NCBI GenBank assembly: GCA_007449985.2
Contig: VIIQ02000039.1
Location: 1 to 64,000, forward strand
DNA: 64,000 bases
DNA from: Desmodesmus armatus
Taxonomy: Eukaryota; Chlorophyta; Chlorophyceae; Sphaeropleales; Scenedesmaceae
Reading direction: 5' to 3'
Part shown: one piece after another, positions 36,501-47,500 of the stretch
How positions within the stretch are numbered: the stretch's first letter is position 1
Layout: every line of letters starts with the position of its first letter
Position numbers and translations under genes: made by a program
The notes under the pieces: generated by a model
What the model was told of the DNA's origin: nothing
The model's input: only the letters and a program-made list of their open reading frames with translations
Databases searched by the model: none

Positions 36501-37932
36501 CTGCTGCAGCAGCAGTTCAAATCCGAGGGGGACAGGCACAGGCAGTGCAGCATCCACAGCAGAAGGGCAGCAACTGGCCAGACACCTTCATGTCACAGTG
36601 AGCCAAGGGTTGGGGGGCCCCGAAGCTCGTCTAGCTTCAGCTGCACATGCATATGCATCACCAACCACTTCTTTTCGTTGACAGACACGGCAGCTTCAGC
36701 CTCTGCGATCTTACTACAACATCCACAGCCGGCCTGTTGAAGGACTGCAGCACAGAGAAGGAGCAGCGAGGGAAGAAGGGCTGCCCTTCTAGACTCTGGC
36801 TCGGCCATTTCCTAGTCTCCACCAGCATGGATCTCTTGCATGCAGCCTCCCACCCAGCCAGCAGCTGTTCACAGCTCAACAACGACAAAGAGGATGCCAT
36901 GTGGCACAAGCACGCCTTTGGCAGCAGCAGCCTGTGATTTTAGATGCCCTTCTAGACGGGATGCATCTTGCAGTCTGCTTTGGACTGGCTCCTACAGGCT
37001 GGGACTGTGAAGGACTGCGCTGTTCACAAACAGACTCAGTCTGAAACACCACATGCTGACACTTTGATTGTCACCATGCGAGGCTGTCTTGCAGCGCATT
37101 TTTGGGGGGTTTTACCCGGGGGGGGGGGGGACCGAGGCTCCCGCCGGCTGGCCACACACACAGCAATCAGGCAAACCCAAACTGCCAGGGGCCTGAGGCA
37201 AAGCCTCGCCAATGAGATACGCCTAACACCCCGTCCAGCCCATTCCCTCCTTGCAAGGTCCCTTCATAGGCGTATTTTTGGCATGCCTGCTTGCTTAGGC
37301 TGATATGTCTGCAGTGGGTGGCTCCACAGGTCCCACAACATTGATCAGCGCACAGCATCATCCCTGCATTTGAAAAAAGGGCTTAGGTAGACACGGATGA
37401 TGCTCAGTACAGCACATCAGCCATAGCACCTATCTTTCTGTTCCCACATGCCTTCCAACATGGCAAATCCCAGCACTGGCGAATGTAGCCTGGTTAGGCT
37501 CCAGCCGGGCGCATTGCTGCAGCAACCGCATTTTGGAACACTACTAGGCTACAAACTTTCTCTAGGTTCTGGCTCTGACACGCAAGCTGGTGCATGGGTG
37601 GCATGTGTCATCTGCTTGCCCAGGCAAACAACCACCACACTGCTGCACCGCAAACCCCAGCACCACCCACCTGTGCCCAGGGGCAAACAGCAGTGCAAGA
37701 TGCTGTAAAACGTCCCAACAGCTGGATACCTGAGCCCATATCGCATTTGAGGATGTCACACAAAATCATGTGGATGTCACACAAAATCATGTAGCAACCA
37801 CCTCCATGCAGCGCTGCTTATGCAAAGGCAGACACTGGGCACGGCACTGTGATAAGGATGGGTATGTTTGACCCCAGCTCGATTGCAGCAGCAAGGTTGT
37901 GTGTAATCTTTACGTAGGGGACAGGTGGGGAG

Positions 37933-38674
37933 CAGGGCTTTTCAGCCCGTACGGGGTCCCGTTCAAAACGACCTCTGAGGGGTCAAATCCCGGCCAAATT
38001 GAGCAGCCCAGCACGGGCAACCCGGTCAAATCCAAGGTTTCACAGACCAGAACGGGGTGACCCCGTCCAAATTTTGGAGACCAAAACGGGCAAACCCTTG
38101 AAAATTGGCATGTATTTGCCATCAAAATGGTCCCTTTCCTGCTGAAATCCCCTGCGGGGCCTTTGCCTTTGTCCACAGTTGTGACAGTGACCCCAACTGT
38201 CAGAGTGTGTGTTAGTGAGTGATAATACTGGCGGCTCCAACAGAACGTCGTTGCTAGCCTGCAAAACGTCTTTTCAGTAAATCTTTATCCCTAGGTATAT
38301 GTGTGCAAGGATCAGCACGGCCAGAACGAACGACGTTGCAGGTGGAGTGGACTTGTGGGTGGGACACAGGAGTCTTCTGAGAGGACCCTGTCAAAAGGGC
38401 TCTCGGGGGGCATTGTGAACAGACGAGAGACCAGTCTGGCCGCAGCTGTGCTCAAATGGAGCTGTGATAGCCTCAATCGCCACCTAAACACGCCCGTAGC
38501 AGCGCTAGCACAGGCTGGCAGCCAGTTCTGCCATACCTTTCAAAATCTGAGGGGTCAAACGGGCATCCCTTTCAAAACAGAGGGTGGGCCGGGGCAAAAC
38601 GGGGGCCGCCCCTTTCAAAATATGGCGGACTGAACGGGCAAACCTTTCAAACAAAAAGGGCCTGAAAAGCCCTG
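37933..38674. mobile_element. Non-autonomous hAT-type DNA transposon (MITE), 742 bp
   Basis: Begins CAGGGCTTTTCAG and ends CTGAAAAGCCCTG, a perfect 13-bp terminal inverted repeat that continues with one mismatch. It is flanked on both sides by the 8-bp direct repeat GTGGGGAG (37925-37932 and 38675-38682). An 8-bp target duplication with CAGGG termini is the hAT superfamily signature. The interior holds many short CAAAACGGG- and TTTCAAA-type subterminal motifs and no transposase frame, so it would depend on a transposase elsewhere. Confidence 0.88.
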
Positions 38675-38960
38675 GTGGGGAGCGCAAGGTTGCATGACAG
38701 GCAAGCTGCAACCCTGTCCCTGTAGGGGAAGCATACCAGCACAACCAACAACATGCACTATGCCTTTCATGTGGCCGCCTTTGAAAATGTGCATCTGGAA
38801 TGTGCCTTGTGCTTCAGCAGGCCTGGGATAGGGGGCGGGCAGGGTAGGGGTTTGTGGGTATGTAGGAGACACTGACCTTGTATGTGGCATGTGTGATAGT
38901 GTGGCAGCATGCAATCATACAGCTGAGCTTTTTAGAGGCACAGAGGTGACCCTGGTGCAT

Positions 38961-39040
38961 GCTAGTACTTGGGGGGGGGGGGGAGGTTGTTACAAGTGGA
39001 TACTTTCACCGCTGAGCGGTACTCTCCACACTGGATGAAC
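38961..39040. repeat. Dispersed repeat matching a copy B intron start
   Basis: GTACTT, a 12-base G run, GTTACAAGTGGATACTTTCA, CCGCTGAGCGGTA, CTCCACACTGGATGAAC. Matches the minus strand of 14472-14551 over about 70 bp with a few substitutions. No gene is visible around this copy. Confidence 0.75.
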
Positions 39041-40128
39041 TGCGAAGACACACTTGGAAGAAGAACCTGCAGCAAGACCGGCACACAAGACCAGCCCCCT
39101 CCCCCTCCCCAAAACCCACCGCCAATACTACTTTACTCGTGAGGCACATTTGGCTGATACATTGTGTATTTCACAGTAATGGTGTGCTGGCAGCATTGCC
39201 GGCTGTGGGCATCTGATGGCTGTGATCCCCTGCATGATGACTAATCTGTGCGACGCCATCTGCATGATGCTCACATCAGCAGCAAGGTTCATGTACAGGG
39301 AGGGGGGCAACAGGAGAGCAACAGGGGGAGCAACAATGAGCTGTAGGGACAAGCACTGCTGGCATATGACACAGCGCATTTTGATCGAGGTTGCTAGTGG
39401 ACATCACCTGCAAGTGCGCGACAGGCTGTTGACTGAGAGGCTCTCAGCGCGTGCTGCTAGGGCTGTCACCGTGCGCTGCAGCTAGTCTGCAATGAAACAG
39501 AACTGTTTGTTCAGCTTGCATGCTTCAGCTTCGATTCTACCTGGGCCCAAAACCTCGCATGTCACGTTGGATGGGCATGTCCAGGATTGGCCATAGTGCA
39601 GATTGCATACACACATGCATCTTACGCCTGGCTTTTGATATCCCGGCAAGGTGCATCCTGGATGTGTGGTGAGCAGGCTGCATGCGTTCCGTGTCTATGA
39701 GTAACCACCCCCAGCCTGTGGGTGTGGCATGGGCTGTGATGATGTATTTTGCGAAATGGACCGCTGACATTGCTCAGTGGGGTTACCCAAGCGATTCTGG
39801 GTGAGTAATTGTGCATCTCTATTCCAACTCTGCCTGTTGGTCTGCCTTTGGTAATTTGGTCATGATGATGACAGTTAGCAACCGCTGCTGCTGACCCACT
39901 GTCACTGGAATGACATTGAATGTTGATGTGACGCTAATCAAGCAGCACGTTCTGTGTCGCTGGCAATTTTGCGGTAACCGAGACTCCCGGATTCCACAAG
40001 AAGTTCTCACCTGGGTCAAGCAGCAAACGCACTGCCACAGTCAAGCACGAAACACAAATCTTGCAAGTTTGAAGCAGCAGTAATGCTACTGTCGACATTG
40101 TGAATGTTGTGGCTACAACACAGCGGGC

Positions 40129-41966
40129 ATGAGGTGGCTATGGGTGCAGACTCTCTGGGTCTTGCTGATCGCAGCGGATGCTAGGCTCATAGGTGCACCA
40201 ACACGTAAGTCGTGGCCTGCTTAGCCATGCTTGGTACCCGTCACGGGCCGTGAGCATCAGCACCGAGGCATTCTGCAAGATGATGGCAGAAGGAGCCCGC
40301 GACACTGCTCCGCCAGATTTTTGCACGTCGGAACTGTTGTGATGTCACTACAGCATTCTAATTAGCCGGTGCTGTACACGGTTGAGGGCCCTGTGCGTGT
40401 TTAACGCTTGAGCAGAAGCTGTTCAGAACATACAGCAGTGGCTCTGCAGCAGCTGCATGTGTGCTACCTGCATGATGCTGCACGTTGTGCTGCTGTCTTT
40501 TGCAGAGGTTGCACCTTTACCTGGCATCCCTGACAGCATCAGCAGGCTCGACAGTAACAGCGGGCACCCTGGGACTAGTAGTGTCAATGAACAGGACCGG
40601 CCACACCGATTCTCTTTCGAGGGCAGCAGCAGCCAGCACCAAGCAGCCTATGTGCCAGGATTGAAGACGCCCTTTTTCTTGGTTCAAGCTGCGGTGAACC
40701 CTGCTGGTGGGGTTGGCAGCAGCCAGTCGGTTCCCTCAGGGGAACACTCAGGCCACAGCAGCCCAAGCAGCAGCAGTGGTGACGACAGCACTTCTGCTCG
40801 CCCTGCGCGTTCGAGCACCAAGAGCAGCAACCGGGGCAGAAGCAGAAGCAGCAGCTTACAAACTGGACCTGCAGCAGCGTACAGCAACAGCACACCTGCT
40901 GCCAGCCTGTACAGCAGCAGTGGACCTGCCTCTGTTGAGGGAGGCAGCCGGCTACAGGCACAGCGAGCGCGCAGCAGCAGCAGCAGCAGCAGAAGCAGTG
41001 CCAGCAGCAGCAGCAGCAATCGCGGGGTACAGGTCAGCCGGCGGCATCTCCAGCAGTCAGGCATCTGCCCTGAGGGTTGTGCCCTGGGGTTCTGTGTCCC
41101 AGCAGGCAATGACCCAACCGCAGGGTTCAAGTGCCAGCAATGCTTGAACAACCTCGTTGTTGACAAGGTGGGTGCCGGGGCAGCTTATTAAAAGCGTGAA
41201 GTAACTGCTTCTACAGCAGCAGCAGCAGCAGCAGCAGCAGCGGGAGCAGAAGGAAGCACGCTCAACCAGTAATATGCTGTATGATGTCCTGTAGGCCCTC
41301 TTGGGCTCGCCACATGCATGAGCAGCAGCGCTACCAAGTCACATTGCGTCCAAGGCCATACCTCAGCAAGTAACACACCAACTAACACACCAACTAGAGC
41401 ATGTATGCCTGCTGTATCGCACAAGCAGCAGGTATAGTCATGCTGTTGCATGATCTGCAAGCAGACTGGCTTGGCATGTGAGCATCATGCAGCTGCAGCT
41501 TGCCTGCAGCAGCACAGCAGTAAGGGTTGGAATGCAGTTCCCAGCATAGCAGTAGGGTTCGGAATCCACAGCACACCCCAGCAGCTGTGCACTACATGCA
41601 GGGCATGCCACAGCATGCCGGTGATGCATCAGCTCTCAAGCCACGCTGCTGCTGACAACACCTCTGTCAGTGCACAGGGGGACCCAGTGCACAGCATGGC
41701 ATGGCATGAGAGCGTGGTGCGGGTCCTTGCTTCATAACACTGCATCTGCCTGCTCACTGCCGTTGCTTGAAGTACGGTCCTTGTGATTGCAACAGGCTGC
41801 GCCTTCAACTCTTGCTTTCATGCTCAGACAAGCTCTCCTGCCCTGCTGCTGTGCTGCTTGTTTGTGTAGGCCACTGGGAAGTGTGCATGTCCCGCGGGGC
41901 GCTACAGCAGGACGGCTAACACATGCACTGACTGGTGAGCAGATGCAGACAGGCCGATAGACAGGC

Positions 41967-42011
<45 letters not shown>

Positions 42012-42050
42012 GGCAGACAGACAGACAGACAGGCAGACAGACAGACAGGC

Positions 42051-42095
<45 letters not shown>

Positions 42096-42098
42096 GGG

Positions 42099-42131
<33 letters not shown>

Positions 42132-42142
42132 GGCAGGCAGGC

Positions 42143-42207
<65 letters not shown>

Positions 42208-44542
42208 GGAAGGGCAGGCTGAGCTGACAGTAACCTCAGCAGAGACACATCAGCATGCCAAATCATTGCGCCTTGTGGCCAGCACCTGCAGCCAACACCT
42301 TGCCTGGACAACTGCTTACCATTTTTGTCAAACTATTGGGCATGCACTGTTTCCATACTTTCCTGCATGCTCAGCTGAGGAGCTGTCGCACACAATAAAC
42401 ACCCAGGATTGAAACTGTCACACATCGGCCATCAAAGCACCTCTCCACTGTGCTGTGCTGTGCTGTGCTTTGCAGCGCCAAGGGCAACTACTGCGAGGGT
42501 GGCGTCTACGTTTCAGGCTCAACAGAGAACCAGCCGGTGATGAGGCCGTGTCCTGCCCTCATGACCACTCAGGGGCTTAGGAGCACTTCTGCTCGTGCAT
42601 GTGGTGAGTGGGGGTAGGGTGTTAGGGGAACCTGCTGCGCTGTGCAGTTGCAACTGAAAGAGATCAGTGGTTAGGACCTCATGACCACTCAGGGGCTTAG
42701 GAGCACTTCTGCTCGTGCATGTGGTGAGTGGGGGTAGGGGTGTTAGGGGAACCTGCTGCGCTGTGCAGTTGCAACTGAAAGAGATAAGTGGTTAGGACCT
42801 CATGACCCCTCAGGGACTCAGGAGCACTTCTGCTCGTGCATGTGGTGAGTGGGAGTAGGGGTGTTTGGGGAACCAGCATAAGCTTCATCTTTGCGCACTG
42901 GCAGCCTTGCCTACCCTACGGCTTCGCAAAGCGGCTTGACTTTGCCGGGAACCCAGGCCGCTGTGTTCAGGGGTAACTTCTGCTCGTGCATTGTGGTCGG
43001 TGGGAGTATGGTGTTTGGGGAACCCGGGAACTCAGGCCGCTGTGCTGTGCAGTGGCGAGTGAAGGGGTAAGGGGTCACTTCTGCTCGTGCATGTGGTGAG
43101 TGCGAGTAGGGTGTATGGGGATTTTGGGAACCCAGACTGCTGCGCTGTGCTGTGGCGAGTGAGAGCGAAAGGAATGGGTTGGTGGCACCACTGCTCGAGA
43201 CCTCCACCTGTGTCACTCACACAAAGCGCATCACAACACATGGCTGCTTGGAACCCTGTCACAAAGTGCGCAGCAGCGCTTACAATCGCCTGCGAATTTT
43301 TTTGCTGATTGGGACAAACAGCCGCACTGCGCATCCGCTGCATACTGCATGTGCTTGCACACTCACCCTTTATGCTCTGCATGTGTGTGTACTCGCGCCG
43401 TCGCTTGATCCTGCAGTCAACCTGCCAGGCGCTTACTACACCATCAACGCTCAGACAGGCGTGGTTGGTGCCGTCACGTGTCCCGTCAATTCATACGGGC
43501 CTGGCCTCAGGAAGCAGCGCGCGTGCGTCCCGTGTCCACCAAACTATGTGACCAACGGGCTTACGGGACGGACGTCCCCCATGCAGTGCAGTGAGTTGCT
43601 ACAAATGGCGTGCTGCTTGTTTTCGCCCAGCTTGTGCTCTGGCTTTTCGCTTGGGTGTCTGGGGCAAAGGGCACCAGCTATCCTGGCTCACGCATATATG
43701 CTCTAGAATGAGCCGGCTCTCTGCGACACTGCGCACACATCAATCTTCATGACTTGCGCATGCATCAGACCCAGCCTTTCAGCGCTACGTACACGCTCTT
43801 TCATATCCCGCTGTTCACTTCCTGATCTCTTTGTTCCGGACGCTCCCCTTGTGCGCGCAGTGATCCCGCCCGGGTTCTATATGAAGGCGCCCGGAATGAT
43901 CGCACCCTGCCCTGTCGGGGAGTGGAAGGACGGCACGGGGCCTGCAGGCAACTGCACAAAGTGCGCCTTTGGCGCAACGACTGCATTCGAGGCCAGCAAG
44001 ACCGCGGCAGCATGTTCTGTGCTCCTGCAAGGCTGGTATGCAGCAGCACGTGCCGCATCTGGAGAGGTTACAGCCACCGCAGCATGCCCGCAGAACTTCT
44101 ACTGTCCGGGCGGGTCGCCGGCGTCGGTGTTCACACCTTTGGATCCGGATGCTTTCCCTTCTGAGGCGACCATTCAGCGGTGCCCGAGTGGGACGTGGAC
44201 GCAGGAGCGGGGTGCAGTAACCGTGGAGCAGTGCTGTGAGTGTTCAGCTGGGTTTAAGGTTTAGGGTTGAGCTGACTTGTGGCTATATCCATGCGGATGG
44301 TTCCGTTTCGTGTTAGCACTCTGGGTTTCAGGACCCGCCGCTCACCGACTGGGGGTTGCATTGCATTGGCTAAGCTTATTTGCAGCAGGGTTTTGGTGGC
44401 AGAGGTATTGCAACTCTGTGACATACACATGTGCGACGGTGACCATACACAGCTGTGCGTGGGGTGTGCCGTCATCATGTCCCCGTTATGTCACTGAAAA
44501 GGGCGCGGTTCCATCAACCACCTCCTGCCGCTTTCTTGCTGC

Positions 44543-44585
<43 letters not shown>

Positions 44586-47500
44586 AGTGACACCCCCGGG
44601 GCACTTCACGTCTGGCGGCATCACACAGATATGCGCAAACGGGTCCTTCCGGGCCGACTGGCTACCTGCACAGCAGGCCTCTGCATGTACCCCGTGCGGC
44701 AGTGGGGTGCAGGGTGACAAGAGTGACCGCATCGCGGTCTACAACTTGACCACGGGTGCTACCTCGCTGCTACCTGTCATGACGACAGCTGGCGATTGCT
44801 GTGAGTGTGCCGACAGGATCTGACAGCAGGGACATTCAGCACTAGGACAGCACAGCTCGTTTAAGGGGAGGCATAGCAGCTGGTGCCGTATGCAAGCTCA
44901 AGTGTGCTGGGTGCAGCTGACTTGCAAAATGCACTACCGTAGTGTTGACACCAGTTGATGCATGCTGCCTTTCTTTCCGACATAGGAGAGGTGGTCTTTT
45001 GGGTTGTGGACTTCCTGTGCCATCCTCACCTCACCCCCTGCGCTTCCTTGTTGCCTTCCCTACTGCTTCCCCTGCTCCCGCTTCACAGTCGTCCAGCGCG
45101 GGCAGGGTCTGTTCTATTCATCACTCAGTCAAACCTTCCGTGCACGGAACTGCGAGGATGACGAGTATGGGGTGCCCTCGCGCTTCTACGGGCTGACACC
45201 ATACCCCTGCAGGTGCGTTTGCTTAGGGTTTTTAGGGTTTAGGGGGTTTAGGGTTTAGGGTATGGGCTAACCCTCACCCCGGGCTGACACCATACCCCTG
45301 CAGGTAGATGTGTTTGCTATCGCGCCAACAGCTGCTGCTGCTTGCAATCTCAACCCTGCAAGCAAGGCTACCATCAGCAGCCGGGGACTGTCCCTGGTGT
45401 CCTGTGGTGTGTAGACACAGGGAGTGCATCCAGCCAATGCATCAACCATCCAAGGGTGTGACCTGTCGATGTTTCTGACAGCTGGGCAGTTGCTTTATTC
45501 AGCACAGCACACCTTTCAGCTCACAACAGCAAATATGAGCTGTGCTAGGCTGCTTGGTTTGCTGGTGATATCGGTAGTAGCTTGGCTGACTGGCAATCGG
45601 ACAAGGACGGCTGCCCAAATGCGCCTGAAACAGCCTCCCTACCCCTGAATTGTACAGCTGATGTTCAACTGGCTGCTGCTGCTGCTGCTTCTCCCATCAG
45701 GCCGTGTCCCTCGGGTATGGTTGCGTCCAACGACGTCGGCTTATACCCCAACAGCTCGGCGTGGTTTGCCGACAACGGGGACGGCACTCGGGGCTTCTTC
45801 AGCGAACGTGCCTGCGTGACACAGGCAAGTGCAGTACGGATACACGTGCTGCTGCTTGACATGGCTACGTGACCGCTGTTTGCTGCTGTATACCGGTGAC
45901 GGCTGTGACGGTAGCTGTTGACACATGGCGTAGCAAGTTGTCAAGGCTTGAGCACATTGAGGCGCTGAGCTGGGGTTCTGACTAGTGTCCTAGGCATTTT
46001 CCTGAATATATCTCCCAGCTCCACAGCACATTGGAGTGGATGAAACACGCTGCCAGGATAGAAGCTTGTCAATGCAGTGCTGCTCTCATCACCCATCATA
46101 TGTGACTGACGAGTCCGGCTCTTACTATTACTTATGCTGACATACAGGATGGCTATGGCTACAGCAGCCGCATCGCAGCGCCGTGTGCAGTGGGCTTCTA
46201 CAACTCCAGGGACAATCACAGTCCATGTACAGCCTGCCCCTTGGGCCGCACAACCTCTGGGGTTGGGGCTGGCAGGACAGTGGCAGACTGCGGCTTGGCA
46301 GCTGGCTTTGGGTTCCACAGCGGTGCTGTGACTGCCTGTCCACTAGGTGAGTAGGGGAGACGGAGGAGTGATGTTCTCATGCTCTCATTCAGGAAGGCAG
46401 TGAGAGCTTATTTATGAAGTAAATTGCTGCTCATGCTGTTGGCTGGCATTGACTGGTGACTGGCCTTACTACAGAGCTGTATTTGAAAGGAGTGATGCCT
46501 TGGGGGTGCTTTGCGCCAGGTTGTGTGTTGTGAAGCTGCTTCTGAGGCAGTGTCGGCTCTGTGTGTTTTGTCTGTTGCTCTTGTGTGCAGGCACGTACAA
46601 CGATGTCGCCTACACAGCCGGCACCTCCACACCCTGCACAGCTTGCCCCGGAACCACAACCACAGCAATAGTAGGCGCAAGCGCAGCCTCAGATTGCAGT
46701 CTGTGCGTGGCGGGGTGGGGCGGTGCGTCGTGCGCGCAGCAGTGCGGCAGTGCGGCTGCACCTGCCACATACGGTCCTGCAGGCAGGGCTGTTGGCACAC
46801 CCTGCACCGCGTGTGTGGTTTCTTCTACTGGCTACTCCTTCGCTGTGTAAGTCTGGGCGGGCTTTGCAGAGTGCTGCTGTAGTTTTTTTGGACGATGTCC
46901 ATGGTGGGATTTGAACCGTGTACCTCTCTGCTAGTGCTGAAAGCCCTGCCGCGCTGTGGGCGGGGGGTACGTTCGCAATGAAGACCTACAGTCTCAGGTG
47001 CTCTTGCGTGTTAGTCGGTGTGTTCACGTGGCTGCTGTTGCTACTGCTGTGGTGATTGCAGGGGTGCCAGCAACGAGGTGTTCAGCCCTGCAGCAGTGTC
47101 TCCAGCAGGAGCGACCTCGTCGCTGCACTGTCTGGCAGAGTTTGTGCAGTTGGCGGACGCAGCCTGGTGGTTGCCAACCACCGGCAATACAGGCATGGTG
47201 GTCGACACCCTGGCAACTTTTGAGGACTGCGTTGCAACCTGCACAACTGCTGCAAAGTGTCAGTACATAACGTACGACTACAATGATGGGACGTGCTACA
47301 CTCGTATTGCGTCGGATGCCCTGTTGGCAGGGTGAGCGGCAGGGGTGTTCGTGGCTGCTGCTGGTCGCTGCCTGGGGCATTGGGTTGCGGTGTGCTGCCT
47401 TCTCTCTAGGATACTGCGCACCAATTCTTGCTGTCTTTGCTTAGGCCCACTATGTCTACTAGGTTGCACAACGGGCAAGGTTCCTACCATGAAGATCACT

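Larger units (their letters stand above)
31846..40128. other. 8.3-kb divergent spacer between copies A and D
   Basis: Would contain the promoters of A (left end, minus) and D (right end, plus); I see no clear TATA box or other defined promoter element. It holds a tandem duplication at 33262-33560, a hAT-type element (37933-38674) and the dispersed repeat at 38961-39040. A Gln-rich frame at 34800-35038 (plus; QFEQQRQQLAAAMLQVVKRQ) has no recognisable domain and may be a retroelement remnant. No other gene supported. Confidence 0.6.

Noticed and set aside
41916..42311. 131-aa frame of repeated Cys-Leu-Ser-Val on the minus strand
   Set aside because: It is a translation of the CAGA microsatellite inside a copy D intron.
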